Shown: positions 1-9,573, numbered from the stretch's first letter. The stretch is 64,000 nt of DNA from Metabacillus dongyingensis (GCF_019933155.2 NZ_CP082944.1:994001-1058000); one strand, 5' to 3'. The notes: a model not told the origin generated them from the letters alone. Numbers and translations: made by a program.

Positions 1-1
1 A

Positions 2-532
2 ATTGCAAACCTCTTTACAGATGTTCCAAAGCTTAAGAAAAAAGCAAAGCGCAGAAAGTATTTAGACGGTCTGCTTGCGTTTGTGAAATATAAACAGGAA
101 AGCATGTACAGTTATTTATATACAAGGGCATTCTTTCGTTCCAATGATTATCTGGGCATCTTTTTGCGTCTGACAATAATCGGGGGAATCGTTCTCTATA
201 TTATCCCGACAAATCAGTTTAGTGTGCTCGCGATAGCAATCCTTGTTCTCTATTTAACCGGGATTCAAATGATCGGTCTTTATAAGCATTACGACATGCT
301 TGCTCTGCCGGACTTATATCCGGTTCAGCCACAGTTTAAAAAAGCAAAATTCCTTAAACTTCTGTTTATCATGATTGTAAGCCAGCACGTGATATTAACT
401 CTGATCGCTCTGATTTCGGGGAATATCATTCCTGCTCTGATTCTCTTTGCAGCCGGATTTATTTTTGCTTATGGGTTTGTTTATCTTTATGTGAAATCAA
501 GGCTGGTGAAAATGGATGCCAGCGTATTCTAG
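2..532 (+). CDS. ecsB: EcsB, ABC transporter membrane subunit (3' end only)
   Basis: The frame is open from the first bases of the window, so the start codon lies upstream; about 176 C-terminal residues are present. The product has four or five hydrophobic segments (for example around ILRLTIIGGIVLYII and SVLAIAILVLYLTG), as expected for the membrane half of the Ecs exporter. EcsA is the ATPase and should lie just left of the window. Ecs is known in Bacillus for effects on secretion, signal peptide processing and intramembrane proteolysis. Identity rests on this membrane profile together with ecsC 14 bases downstream and the following yhaA, the B. subtilis order. The internal GTG at position 83 is not the true start. 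Confidence 0.85.
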   Translation: MANLFTDVPKLKKKAKRRKYLDGLLAFVKYKQESMYSYLYTRAFFRSNDYLGIFLRLTIIGGIVLYIIPTNQFSVLAIAILVLYLTGIQMIGLYKHYDMLALPDLYPVQPQFKKAKFLKLLFIMIVSQHVILTLIALISGNIIPALILFAAGFIFAYGFVYLYVKSRLVKMDASVF

Positions 533-546
533 GGTAAAGGCAGCTG

Positions 547-1260
547 ATGCAGATGATTTATGAAAAACAGCTGGAAGAGGATCTATTTCAGTGGAAAAAG
601 AAATTGCTGAGAAAGTCTTCCATGCTAGAACGTGTTTCTAAAAAAACACAAACGAAGATTAATGAGCATATTCCGGAAAAAGTCCATGCAATCATTACGG
701 AGAGCATTAAAAAGATGGTGCAGGCAACACTTGCCGGATCAAACCTCACAACAAACGAAAAGAAGCTGGAAGGACTGTCACTTGAAGAAAAAGAAAAGAA
801 AGTCAGGCAAACAATCGGCACCTTTCAAAAGACTGCTGCTGTAGAAGGAGCAGGAACCGGGGCCGGCGGAATTTTGGGGTCGGCTGCTGATTTTCCTTTA
901 CTCCTTGGCATTAAAATGAAGTGCTTATTTGAAATTGCGACTTTATACGGGTTTGACCCTAAACAATATGAAGAGAGATTGTTTTTACTCTATGTCTTTC
1001 AATTGGCTTATTCCAGTGATGAACATCGAAGGAATACGTTCGAGCTGATTGAAAGCTGGGACAAAAGAAAAAATGAACTGAAAGAGATTGACTGGCAAAC
1101 CTTTCAGCAGGAATACAGAGATCACATTGACCTTGTCAAACTGCTGCAGATCATGCCGGGAATCGGCGCTGTTGTCGGCGGTGTAGCGAACTATCACCTT
1201 GTCCGGCATTTAGGTGAAACGGCAATGAATTGTTATCGGCTTCGAATTATGAATAAATAA
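547..1260 (+). CDS. ecsC: EcsC family protein
   Basis: 237 aa, 14 bases after ecsB and probably co-transcribed with it. It is a soluble, charged protein with a glycine-rich patch (AGTGAGGILGSAADFPLLLG, about residues 100-120) and a second one near the C-terminus (MPGIGAVVGGVANYHL), both typical of the EcsC family. The biochemical function of EcsC is not established; in B. subtilis it is the third gene of the ecs operon. A perfect palindromic terminator starts at the base after the stop codon. Start choice: ATG at 547; the second ATG two codons later is also possible, and no strong ribosome site decides between them. Confidence 0.88.
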   Translation: MQMIYEKQLEEDLFQWKKKLLRKSSMLERVSKKTQTKINEHIPEKVHAIITESIKKMVQATLAGSNLTTNEKKLEGLSLEEKEKKVRQTIGTFQKTAAVEGAGTGAGGILGSAADFPLLLGIKMKCLFEIATLYGFDPKQYEERLFLLYVFQLAYSSDEHRRNTFELIESWDKRKNELKEIDWQTFQQEYRDHIDLVKLLQIMPGIGAVVGGVANYHLVRHLGETAMNCYRLRIMNK

Positions 1261-1294
1261 AAAGAGTGCGATTTTAAAATCGCACTCTTTTGGA
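1261..1294. terminator. Bidirectional terminator between ecsC and yhaA
   Basis: Bases 1261-1290 form a perfect 30-bp palindrome (AAAGAGTGCGATTTT and its exact complement) with A-runs on the left and T-runs on the right. It lies between two convergent genes, so it can end transcription from both sides. Confidence 0.9.
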
Positions 1295-1303
1295 TTCTAC
1301 TAT

Positions 1304-2503
1304 TTATTTCTCAACCGAAACAGTTTTGTGCTCAGACTGATAAGTCAATAATGCCAAACTTAATGTTTTTGCTGCGATCAGCATAGCTTTTTCATCAATA
1401 TCGAATTTAGGATGATGGTGAGGATAAACTGTTTCTGAATAAGTTGGTTTCGCTCCTGTGAAAAAGAACGTGCCTTTAACATGCTGCAGGTAATAAGCAA
1501 AGTCTTCGCCGCCCATTTGCATTGGGCTTTCTTCGACAATTTGAACCCCGGGCACCTTTGAAGCAAGCTCTGCAAGCTGCTCTGTTTCCTCGCGGTGATT
1601 GACTACAGCTGGGTAGCCTCTCTCAAAATGATATTCGTAGTCAGCGTCATAAAGGGCGCAGGAAGCTTTGACCACACGTTCGATTTCTTTCTCAATCAAA
1701 GTGCGCACATCCTCTTCAAAAGTACGTACCGTTCCAATCAGCACCGCTGAATCTGCAATGACATTAAAAGGATTCTCAGCCACAAAGGATCCCACAGATA
1801 CGACCGCTGAATGAACTGGATCAACTTTTCTGCTCACAATCTGCTGCAGGTTCAGGACAAGCTGTGAGCCAATGACAACTGCATCTTTCGTTTTATGAGG
1901 CTGTGCTCCATGTCCGCCTTTTCCATTAATCGTAATCTGGAACCGATCGGCAGCAGCCATGATAGGGCCGACACGATATTGAATTTTCCCAGTTGGTTCT
2001 CCTGCCCATAAATGGGTTCCGAAGATGACATCAACCCCGTCTAAGCAGCCATCTTCAATCATGGAAACCGCTCCGCCCGGTGCATATTCTTCAGCATGCT
2101 GATGAATAAATACTACGCTGCCTTCAAGAGTACTGCTATGTTTATGTAATATCTTTGCTAGTACAAGTAATGATGCAGTGTGGCCATCGTGGCCGCAAGC
2201 ATGTGCTACACCCGGGACAGTCGATTTATAAGGAACATCTTTTTCATCCCCTATAGGAAGTGCATCAAAATCGGCGCGGAGAGCAATGGTCTTTCCAGGC
2301 AAATCACCTTTTATAACAGCAACGACTCCATTTCCGCCTACACCTGTTCTGGCTTCAATGCCAAGCTTGTGATAAAACTCGGCGATGTAGGCTGCCGTTT
2401 TGAATTCCTGGAATGAAACCTCCGGATGCATATGAAGATAGCGTCTGATCTCCACCATTTCTTCATAACTCGCATCTAAATCTGAACATATGTCAGTGTA
2501 CAA
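1304..2503 (-). CDS. yhaA: M20 family amidohydrolase (YhaA-like)
   Basis: 399 aa. It carries the M20D amidohydrolase signatures: ALRADFDALPI near residue 75, metal-binding HACGHDGHTA (C103, H105, H108), acidic HAEEY (E138-E139) and GGEDFAYY near the C-terminus. Family members hydrolyse N-acyl or indole-acyl amino acids using one or two divalent metals in the cytoplasm; the exact substrate cannot be read from sequence. The start is a TTG codon (first residues MYTDICSDL) preceded by an AAGGGATGA-like ribosome site. It is transcribed toward ecsC and the two share the palindromic terminator. The position after ecsC is as for yhaA in B. subtilis. Confidence 0.85.
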   Translation of the reverse strand: MYTDICSDLDASYEEMVEIRRYLHMHPEVSFQEFKTAAYIAEFYHKLGIEARTGVGGNGVVAVIKGDLPGKTIALRADFDALPIGDEKDVPYKSTVPGVAHACGHDGHTASLLVLAKILHKHSSTLEGSVVFIHQHAEEYAPGGAVSMIEDGCLDGVDVIFGTHLWAGEPTGKIQYRVGPIMAAADRFQITINGKGGHGAQPHKTKDAVVIGSQLVLNLQQIVSRKVDPVHSAVVSVGSFVAENPFNVIADSAVLIGTVRTFEEDVRTLIEKEIERVVKASCALYDADYEYHFERGYPAVVNHREETEQLAELASKVPGVQIVEESPMQMGGEDFAYYLQHVKGTFFFTGAKPTYSETVYPHHHPKFDIDEKAMLIAAKTLSLALLTYQSEHKTVSVEK

Positions 2504-2643
2504 AATTTCTCATCCCTTCTTTTTTAAAGACTTATATTCATCAAATCACTAATAAGATAAAATAAAACAGATATTACAATAAATTCTAGATAAGTTGTTT
2601 GAAAATTACAAGAATAAAGTTTGGAAGGGGAAAAAGATGAAAA

Positions 2644-3294
2644 ATGAAAAAAGGTTACTTGATTGCATATTTTCTTATTCTTACAATTGGAATCATTCTT
2701 TCAATGGATACTGCATTTATAAAGCAGGCGGATGCTATTTCGCTTGAGGCCGTTTCGTGGGTTCATAATTCAAATTTCCTGCTGTCTTTTTTAGATGGTA
2801 TAGGATTCCTTGCTTCGAAAACAGGAATCATAAGCATACTTGCTCTTGCCGCGATATTACTTGCACTTTTATATAAGCATATTCTTCAGCCGCTACTAAT
2901 TGTATTGGCTGTTTATCTGGGAGACCTGCTTAACAAAGCATTAAAAAGCTTTTTTGGGCGTGAAAGACCTCTTGAACCGCTGCACATTGAAGAAGGCTTC
3001 AGTTTTCCAAGCGGGCATGCGATGGTCGGTGTTATTTTCTATGGATTTTTAATCTATTTGCTTGCAGGGAAAATAGCGTCATCAGCTGTAAAAAGGTGGC
3101 TTTACGCTGCCGTGAGTATTCTGATGCTGCTGATCGGCATGAGCAGAGTTGTCACAAATGCCCATTTTTTATCTGATGTAATTGGCGGATATTTCATTGG
3201 TCTGATTTGTTTAATTCTTGTGATTGCGGTATATGACAAACTGAATGAATTTCTTTCTGCTGCAAGAAGCAAAAAAAGCGGCGTATCTGTTTAA
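2644..3294 (+). CDS. PAP2 family membrane phosphatase
   Basis: 216 aa with about six hydrophobic segments. All three PAP2 phosphatase motifs are present: KSFFGRERP (K-x6-RP), PSGH, and SRVVTNAHFLSDV (SR-x5-H-x3-D). Such enzymes dephosphorylate lipid pyrophosphates such as undecaprenyl pyrophosphate or phosphatidate-type lipids at the outer membrane face. Which lipid is used here is not known. The gene stands alone, divergent from yhaA and followed by a hairpin. The ATG at 2644 is preceded by GGAAGGGG at a rather long distance; an ATG at 2637 is out of frame. Confidence 0.85.
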   Translation: MKKGYLIAYFLILTIGIILSMDTAFIKQADAISLEAVSWVHNSNFLLSFLDGIGFLASKTGIISILALAAILLALLYKHILQPLLIVLAVYLGDLLNKALKSFFGRERPLEPLHIEEGFSFPSGHAMVGVIFYGFLIYLLAGKIASSAVKRWLYAAVSILMLLIGMSRVVTNAHFLSDVIGGYFIGLICLILVIAVYDKLNEFLSAARSKKSGVSV

Positions 3295-3315
3295 AACAGT
3301 TCAGATGCAATTCAA

Positions 3316-3341
3316 AGAGGCACTCTTTCGGGAGTGCCTCT
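3316..3341. terminator. Terminator hairpin between convergent PAP2 gene and yhfA
   Basis: AGAGGCACTC pairs perfectly with GAGTGCCTCT across a 6-base loop (TTTCGG). The T-runs on either side are weak, but its place between two convergent genes supports a terminator. Confidence 0.65.
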
Positions 3342-3429
3342 CATTTATATGCTGATCTTATCTCTGGATGAGGGGACATTTTTAAGATTTGGTGAATAAA
3401 TGAGCTTGGGACGTCACTTTTCTTTCTAT

Positions 3430-4815
3430 TTATATAAGAAACATAGCCACAATCGTTGTCACAATCAGCCCAATTGTCACAGGCAGGATATTTCGTCTTG
3501 CGAGTTCAAATGGATCGACTCCGCAAATGGCAGCAGCGGGAATCAGCGCCCATGGTATGAGTGTTCCGCCTCCCACCCAGATGGCTGTGACTTGGCCTAA
3601 TGCGGTTAAAGTAGCAGCTCCCGTACCAATTGCTGTGGCAAACAAGCTGGCTATTGAGCCTGCAAGCGATATACCTGAAAATCCAGAGCCATCAAGACCT
3701 GTGAGTACACCAACACCAGTCAGTGTAATTGCCCCAATTTCTTTTGTTAATGGAACAACAGTTGCGAGAGCAACCCCGAGGTCATTGACTATTCCCTGTG
3801 AAGTATTTGGTAAAAAGTCCCCGACAATTTTAATAAATCCTGCATCACCCAGATAAAAGAAAGCTGCAATCGGAATGACAGGACCAAACACCTTAAAGCC
3901 AAACTGAAATCCTTCAATCATGTATCCGGTTGTTTTTTCAAGACTTGCATTTTTATGGGCGAGCAAACAAACGGAAAGCAGAATTACCAGTGCAGTTCCT
4001 CCGATTAAAGCTGTTGCATCTCCGCCCTGCAAGTTAAGCTTAACCATTAGAAGAATATCAATCACAAATAATATGGGGATAAACATGGCCATTAACAATT
4101 TCATCCTGTCCGTCAGCAGCTGCGTTTTTTTCTCAGCAGAGATTGGCATTGTAAGAGATGGGAAAGACTTTCCAAGCTTCATATCTCTCATTAAGAAGAA
4201 ATAAGCTGTAATGGTTGTAACTGCCCCCATCACAATAACGAGCGGAATGGACGCGCTGATTACATCACCAATCGGAAGACCGGCTGCATCTGAAGTAAGT
4301 TTTGGAGCGGCTTGAATGACAAAGTCGCCTGAGAGAGCAATTCCATGGCCGAATAAGTTCATGGCCATTGCTGCCCCTAATGCCGGGAGACCTGCTTTAA
4401 TGGCAACAGGAAGCAGTACGGCGCCAATCAGGGCAACAGCGGGAGAAGGCCAGAAAAACCAAGAAATCGTCATCATTAATAGCCCAATTGTCCAGTAGGC
4501 AAGCGTTGGATTGCGAATGATTTTCGTAAATGGCGACACCATGGATTCATTGATTCCGGTTATTTCTAAAATCTTGCTCATTGAAACAATGATAGAGATA
4601 ACAAGAATTGTCGGCAGCAGCTCAGTAATAGCATAAATGAAGCTGTTAAAGACACTTGTAATTGAATGACTCAAAGAGTGGCTTGCAACAAATGAAATGA
4701 CAATGATTCCAATAATACTGATTACTGTTGTATCTCTTCTGAAAAGCATAAAGCCTATGATGCTTATAATAAAAAACACATAAAACCAATGTATGAGCGT
4801 TAACTCAGCTCCCAT
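3430..4815 (-). CDS. yhfA: Multi-span membrane transporter (YhfA-like)
   Basis: 461 aa and very hydrophobic, with roughly eleven to twelve membrane segments. The interior loops carry conserved small residues and charged motifs such as NLFGHGIALSGDFVIQAAPK and VPLTKEIGAITLTGVGVLTG. The organisation resembles GntP/short-chain-acid type transporters, but the substrate cannot be assigned. Position between yhaA and hmoB agrees with yhfA of B. subtilis. The start is the ATG at 4815, preceded by AGGGGTGA at 6-7 bases; a GTG nine bases upstream lies inside that ribosome site and is rejected. Confidence 0.7.
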   Translation of the reverse strand: MGAELTLIHWFYVFFIISIIGFMLFRRDTTVISIIGIIVISFVASHSLSHSITSVFNSFIYAITELLPTILVISIIVSMSKILEITGINESMVSPFTKIIRNPTLAYWTIGLLMMTISWFFWPSPAVALIGAVLLPVAIKAGLPALGAAMAMNLFGHGIALSGDFVIQAAPKLTSDAAGLPIGDVISASIPLVIVMGAVTTITAYFFLMRDMKLGKSFPSLTMPISAEKKTQLLTDRMKLLMAMFIPILFVIDILLMVKLNLQGGDATALIGGTALVILLSVCLLAHKNASLEKTTGYMIEGFQFGFKVFGPVIPIAAFFYLGDAGFIKIVGDFLPNTSQGIVNDLGVALATVVPLTKEIGAITLTGVGVLTGLDGSGFSGISLAGSIASLFATAIGTGAATLTALGQVTAIWVGGGTLIPWALIPAAAICGVDPFELARRNILPVTIGLIVTTIVAMFLI

Positions 4816-5032
4816 AGTAATCACCCCTGTAAATGCCTAAATTCCTGTAATACAGGTTATGACCGGCATAGCAGGGTGTGATTGTTATTTTATAAAGAAT
4901 AGGGTGCAGTATATTAGTAGAATGCTGTCATTTCCAAGGAAATATTGTCACAAGAAGAGCAGAGCCAGTATGACCGAGGAGTTTAGGAGGTGCGGTAGGA
5001 CAGAAGTGTTCAAAAATCTTATCTTTGAAATA

Positions 5033-5069
5033 AAAAAACCCCCGCACAATGCGAAGGTTCAGTTTTTTT
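5033..5069 (-). terminator. Terminator after hmoB
   Basis: An imperfect hairpin (AACC/GGTT and CGCA/TGCG around a short loop) flanked by runs of seven T or A on both sides. It lies just past the hmoB stop on the minus strand. Confidence 0.6.
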
Positions 5070-5072
5070 CAT

Positions 5073-5576
5073 TTATTCAGATACAGCATGGTAGGTTGTA
5101 ACGTAAGAAGGTCTTGGGAAAATCGATTTTTGGTCCGAGCCTGCGCTCGTCCCTCTTTTTTTATGGGCCTGTTCAAAGGATTTTGATTGCTGCCAGTTTT
5201 TAAATGAGGATTCATCTTCCCATAGAGTAAGAATGACATATGTATCATCATTTACAGGTCTAAGGACGCGAATCGCGACAAATCCCGGCTCGCCTTCAAT
5301 CATTCTGGCCCGTTCTTTGAAGCGCTGTTCAAAGAGAGGCTTTCCTTCGTCAGATACAGGGATATTGTTCAGCACAGCATAGCTTCCTTTTTGAAAGTCA
5401 CCAGCGCCATCAAGTACTTCGTATTTTTTAGGCTCCTTAAAAAGTGATGTCGCATCGCTTTCATGTAATAGAATCCCTTTATCCTCATTTTGCATAAGAA
5501 GCATTTTTTCATTTTGATGTTCAGATACTGTTTTAGCTAAATAGTCTGCAGTTCCAAATGTGACATAAAAATTCAT
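5073..5576 (-). CDS. hmoB: Heme-degrading monooxygenase HmoB
   Basis: 167 aa. The C-terminal half has the ABM-type (antibiotic biosynthesis monooxygenase) fold signature of IsdG-like heme oxygenases, including FVAIRVLRP and TYVILTLWEDESSFKNWQQS. The N-terminal half (MNFYVTFGTADYL...) is typical of Bacillus HmoB (YhgC). HmoB opens the heme ring and frees iron in the cytoplasm, which fits its place beside the heme synthesis genes. The ATG at 5576 is chosen because AGAGGTGA sits 7-8 bases upstream; a longer frame starting 15 codons earlier lacks a ribosome site. It is divergent from pbpF with 136 bases between them. Confidence 0.88.
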   Translation of the reverse strand: MNFYVTFGTADYLAKTVSEHQNEKMLLMQNEDKGILLHESDATSLFKEPKKYEVLDGAGDFQKGSYAVLNNIPVSDEGKPLFEQRFKERARMIEGEPGFVAIRVLRPVNDDTYVILTLWEDESSFKNWQQSKSFEQAHKKRGTSAGSDQKSIFPRPSYVTTYHAVSE

Positions 5577-5712
5577 TTTACATTCACCTCTTTTTGTTTC
5601 ATTATAACAATGATTGCACAATTATTGCTATTTTCAGCCTCCATTGTACATATTCATTCCTTTTTTTAACAATAATAAGCTTATCTAAATTAAACGAATT
5701 GTAGGTGATGAT

Positions 5713-7854
5713 ATGCAGAAAAAAATCATCCTTTCAGCAACTGTTGCGCTTTCAACAGCTATTATTGCTTTTGCAGTCTACCTGCTCATTTTAGTGATCG
5801 GCGATTATTCAATTGATGAGAAAAAGCTAGTTATGGATTCGACAACTGCATTAGTGGATTTAAAAGGCAACGAGGTTGCAGAGCTGTATTTGCAGAACCG
5901 CGATCCTGTCACGATAAAAGAAATTCCGGCACATGTCCGCAATGCATTTATTGCTGTAGAAGATAAACGATTTTATGAACATAATGGAATCGATTTGAAG
6001 GCTATAACGAGAGCTTTGTCTAAAGATTTGATTGCAGGCCAGAAAGTAGAGGGCGGAAGCACAATTACTCAGCAGCTTGCAAAAAATACGTTTCTCTCTA
6101 ACGAGAAGTCTCTTTTAAGAAAAACAAAAGAAGCTGCCATCGCCATGAGTCTTGAAAATAAATACAGTAAGAATAAACTGCTTGAAATGTATTTAAATCA
6201 GGTTTATTTCGGTCACGGTGCTTACGGCATTCAAAGTGCTGCACTTTATTACCTCAATAAGGATGCAAAGGATCTGACGGTTGAAGAAGGAGCAATGCTT
6301 GCGGGTCTCCCAAAAGCACCTTCGAATTATTCTCCGATTCTTCATCCTGAAAAAAGCAAAGAGCGACGTGATACGATTTTAAGTTTGATGGGCGATCAGA
6401 ATTATCTGACACCTGAAGAAGTCGTCCGCTCACAAGGGAAGACTCTGGGTTTAAACATCTCTGAAGAATCAGAAACCCCGTGGCTTACAACCTACATTGA
6501 TATGGTCATGGACGAAGCGAAAGAAAGATATGCTTTATCTAATGAAGAATTAATGCGGGGAGGCTATACAGTCACGGTTCCTATAAATACGGAAATGCAG
6601 GAAACAGCCTACGAGCTGTTCAAAAAAGAAGAATACTTTCCGGGAACAGATCAGCATGCAGAAGGAGCATTTGTCCTCCTTGATAATAAAACAGGCGGAG
6701 TTTTGGCTGCGATCGGAGGCAGAAATTATACACAAAAAGGGTTTAATCGCGTCAATACTAAAAGACAGCCGGGTTCAACATTTAAGCCGCTTGCCGTATA
6801 TGCCCCGGCAATGGAGGAAGACGAATTCGGCCCATATTCTCTTCTTAAGGACAAACCGGTTTCATATAACGGGTATCAGCCCAAAAATAATGATCTGAAA
6901 TATGATGAAGAAGTAACCATGTATGACGCCATTGCTGCTTCTAAAAATGCACCGGCTGTATGGGCATTAAATGAAATCGGCATTTCAAAAAGCAAGAAGT
7001 ACCTCAAGAAGTCGGGTCTTTCAATAGAAGATAACGGTCTTTCGATTGCCCTCGGCGGATTAAAGGACGGGGTTTCTCCTCTGCAGCTTGCAAATGCCTA
7101 CAGATCATTTGCTGAGTATGGAGTTTATAGTGAGCCGTTTGTTATCAAAAAGATAGAGGACCGTGAGTCAAAAAAAATTGGCGAAGTAAAACAAGAAAAG
7201 AAGCGGATCTTTTCTTCCCAGACTGCCTGGAATATGACAAGGATGCTGCAAGAGGTTGTTGAAGACGGAACAGGACAGACAGGTTCGTACGAAGGTGAGC
7301 TTGCTGGAAAAACAGGAACAACCTCTTATGTCGATAAAAAAGGGGCTGTGAAAGATGCATGGTTTGTAGGCTACACCCCGAAAGTCTCAGGTGCTCTCTG
7401 GATGGGCTACGATAAGACAAATCGGGAGCAGCATCTAACAAATGGCAGTTCCTATCCAACGAGACTTTTTAAAGAAATCTTGATGAATACTTCGATGGAT
7501 CAGGATGCTGCGTTCAGCCTTCCAAAAGATGTAGAGGAGTTGGAAGAACCAATCAGGCTGAAAAACCTGGGTGAGGTTGATGCAAAATATACATTCAAGC
7601 CGCTTGGATTATTCACCGTCACACTGAACTGGGAAGCTCAGGAGGATGACCGTGTCGTCTACAGGATTTATGAAACAATAGGAAATAAGGACAAGCTTGT
7701 TGGCTATGTTAAAGGAAGAGATTCATATGAAATCCCATATTCTAATCTTTTCTCAGAGGCTTCCTATAAAGTTGTTCCTTATAATGAGCAAACCGAAAAA
7801 GAAGGGAAAGGCTCAAAACCTGTTAAACCGAAACTATTTACATCGGCTCCTTAA
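5713..7854 (+). CDS. pbpF: Class A penicillin-binding protein PbpF (PBP2C-like)
   Basis: 713 aa, bifunctional cell-wall synthase. An N-terminal membrane anchor occupies residues 5-31. The glycosyltransferase (GT51) domain has AVEDKRFYEHNG (catalytic E83) and EGGSTITQQLAKN. The transpeptidase domain has RQPGSTFKP (nucleophile S355, K358), SKN at 410-412 and KTGT at 533-536, followed by a short Fn3-like tail. It polymerises and cross-links peptidoglycan outside the membrane. Length and neighbours match B. subtilis PbpF, where the gene has a role around sporulation; no spore-specific promoter could be verified here. The ATG at 5713 follows TAGGTGATGAT. Downstream lies a repeat-rich region without another gene until hemE. 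Confidence 0.93.
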   Translation: MQKKIILSATVALSTAIIAFAVYLLILVIGDYSIDEKKLVMDSTTALVDLKGNEVAELYLQNRDPVTIKEIPAHVRNAFIAVEDKRFYEHNGIDLKAITRALSKDLIAGQKVEGGSTITQQLAKNTFLSNEKSLLRKTKEAAIAMSLENKYSKNKLLEMYLNQVYFGHGAYGIQSAALYYLNKDAKDLTVEEGAMLAGLPKAPSNYSPILHPEKSKERRDTILSLMGDQNYLTPEEVVRSQGKTLGLNISEESETPWLTTYIDMVMDEAKERYALSNEELMRGGYTVTVPINTEMQETAYELFKKEEYFPGTDQHAEGAFVLLDNKTGGVLAAIGGRNYTQKGFNRVNTKRQPGSTFKPLAVYAPAMEEDEFGPYSLLKDKPVSYNGYQPKNNDLKYDEEVTMYDAIAASKNAPAVWALNEIGISKSKKYLKKSGLSIEDNGLSIALGGLKDGVSPLQLANAYRSFAEYGVYSEPFVIKKIEDRESKKIGEVKQEKKRIFSSQTAWNMTRMLQEVVEDGTGQTGSYEGELAGKTGTTSYVDKKGAVKDAWFVGYTPKVSGALWMGYDKTNREQHLTNGSSYPTRLFKEILMNTSMDQDAAFSLPKDVEELEEPIRLKNLGEVDAKYTFKPLGLFTVTLNWEAQEDDRVVYRIYETIGNKDKLVGYVKGRDSYEIPYSNLFSEASYKVVPYNEQTEKEGKGSKPVKPKLFTSAP

Positions 7855-7899
7855 TAGCGGGCAGTATTTCAGCCTTTGTTAGATTTTAAATTTGCGAAA

Positions 7900-8386
7900 C
7901 GCTGTCTGGTTTTTGCGCTAAGCCCTAGAAGGATCTGGCAGTTAAGTCAAAACCGGACTTTTCTGCCGGATCCTTATCTGTCTGCCTGCGCTGAACAGTC
8001 GGCTCCGCTTTTCGGTGCTGTCTAGCTCAGCCTCCTAGCCCCTCGGCCAGAACAAATTCACCGAAAAAGTCAAAACCGGACTTTTCCGGTGAATTCTTAT
8101 CTGTCTGCCGGAGTCTGAACAGTCGGCTCCGCTTTTCGGTGCTGTCTAGCTGCGCCTCCTAACTCCTCGGCCAGAACGGCTCCGCCAGTAAAGGCAAAAA
8201 GCGCCTTTTCTGCCGGATCCTTATCTGTCTGCCTGCGCTGAACAGTCGGCTCCGCATTTCGGTGCTGTCTAGCTGCGCCTCCTAACTCCTCGGCCAGAAC
8301 GGCTCCGCCAGTAAAGGCAAAAAGCGCCTTTTCTGTCGATCCTTATCTGTCTGTCGGGTCTGAACAGTCGGCTCCGCTTTTCGGTG
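7900..8386. repeat. ~123-bp tandem intergenic repeats with conserved hairpins
   Basis: No gene fills the 657 bases between pbpF and hemE. A 63-base box (starting CTGAACAGTCGGCTCCGC, ending CTCGGCCAGAAC) occurs at 7991-8053, 8115-8177 and 8238-8300, with a truncated copy at 8359-8386 and a degenerate piece near 7900: periods 124, 123 and 121. Between boxes sit long hairpins at 7929-7975, 8055-8095, 8178-8220 and 8301-8342. Their outer arms differ between copies but still pair. The inner stem is AAGTC/GACTT in the first two and AAGGC/GCCTT in the last two, around a 7-base loop. None has a T-run, so these are not simple terminators. Boxes containing GCTGTCTAGCT and CCTCGGCCAG resemble dispersed intergenic repeats I recall from other Bacillaceae genomes. 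Confidence 0.85.
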
Positions 8387-8400
8387 TTTACGTCAATTTT

Positions 8401-8427
8401 TTGACATTTAATTTTGAAATCTATACA
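8401..8427 (+). promoter_or_regulatory. Possible promoter of the hemEHY operon
   Basis: TTGACA at 8401-8406 and TATACA at 8422-8427, spaced by 15 bases (short for SigA). It lies about 85 bases before the hemE start and directly after the repeat region. The assignment is tentative. Confidence 0.4.
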
Positions 8428-8511
8428 AGCAAGATTGAAACAGTTATAGTGTAAGAAGCAAAACTTAGGATAGCGTGTTTGTTTTACATAGAAAGGTGGA
8501 TTTGAGGATTT

Positions 8512-9573
8512 ATGACGGATATAAAGCAGTTTAATGATACATTCCTTAGGGCGTGCAGAGGTGAAAAAACAGATCATGTTCCTGTATGGTATATGAGGCA
8601 GGCAGGAAGATCGCAGCCTGAGTACCGTGCTATTAAAGAAAAGTACAGTCTGTTTGAGATTACACATCAGCCCGAGCTTTGTGCATATGTCACGAGATTG
8701 CCGGTGGAGCAGTATGGTGTAGATGCGGCTATTTTATATAAGGATATCATGACACCGCTTCCATCAATTGGGGTAGATGTAGAAATCAAGTCAGGGATTG
8801 GTCCTGTAATAGATAATCCAATTAAATCGCTGTCAGACGTTGAAAAGCTTGGCGAAATCGATCCTGAAAGCGACATTCCATATGTGCTGGATACGATTAA
8901 ATTGCTGACAACAGAGCAATTGAATGTTCCATTAATCGGGTTTGCGGGAGCACCATTTACAATGGCAAGCTACATGATTGAAGGCGGACCGTCTAAAAAC
9001 TACAATAAAACAAAAGCATTTATGTATGCAGAGCCGAAAGCATGGTTTGCGCTGATGGACAAGCTTGCAGACATGACCATCATTTACTTGAAGGCTCAAA
9101 TTAAAGCAGGGGCAAAAGCGATTCAAATTTTTGATTCATGGGTCGGAGCATTAAATGAATCGGATTATCGTTACTTTATTAAACCTGTAATGGAACGTAT
9201 TTTCACTTCAATGAAGGAAGAAAATGTTCCGATGATTATGTTTGGTGTGGGAGCAAGTCATCTTGTACATGAATGGCACGACCTGCCGCTTGATGTAGTC
9301 GGTCTTGATTGGAGACTGCAGGTAGATCAGGCCCGCTCTATGGGACTTACAAAAACGTTAATGGGGAATCTGGATCCAGCAATCCTTCTTGCGCCTTGGG
9401 AAGTGATTGAAGAACGTGCTAAATCCATTCTTGATCAGGGAATGAAACAGGACGGTTATATTTTCAACCTTGGACATGGTGTTTTCCCTTCTGTCAGTCC
9501 GGATGTTCTCAGAAGATTAACAGGTTTTATTCATGATTATACAAAAACTGCCAAGCGCGCGAAGAGCATCTGA
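8512..9573 (+). CDS. hemE: Uroporphyrinogen decarboxylase
   Basis: 353 aa, full length for the family. The N-terminal signature [16 protein letters not shown] (substrate-binding arginines) and [17 protein letters not shown] are both present, as is [14 protein letters not shown] near the C-terminus. It removes four acetate carboxyls from uroporphyrinogen III to give coproporphyrinogen III in the cytoplasm. It is the first gene of hemE-hemH-hemY, the coproporphyrin-dependent heme branch used by Firmicutes. The ATG at 8512 is preceded by GAGG at four bases and AAAGGTGG further upstream. Confidence 0.97.
   Translation: MTDIKQFNDTFLRACRGEKTDHVPVWYMRQAGRSQPEYRAIKEKYSLFEITHQPELCAYVTRLPVEQYGVDAAILYKDIMTPLPSIGVDVEIKSGIGPVIDNPIKSLSDVEKLGEIDPESDIPYVLDTIKLLTTEQLNVPLIGFAGAPFTMASYMIEGGPSKNYNKTKAFMYAEPKAWFALMDKLADMTIIYLKAQIKAGAKAIQIFDSWVGALNESDYRYFIKPVMERIFTSMKEENVPMIMFGVGASHLVHEWHDLPLDVVGLDWRLQVDQARSMGLTKTLMGNLDPAILLAPWEVIEERAKSILDQGMKQDGYIFNLGHGVFPSVSPDVLRRLTGFIHDYTKTAKRAKSI

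Noticed and set aside
5577..5712. Fur box between hmoB and pbpF
   Set aside because: AT-rich stretches resemble half-sites (CAATTATTG) but no 7-1-7 dyad of adequate quality is present.
8269..8667. 132-aa minus-strand frame across the repeat and the start of hemE
   Set aside because: It is antisense to hemE and to the repeat, has no ribosome site, and its composition is unlike a Bacillus protein.
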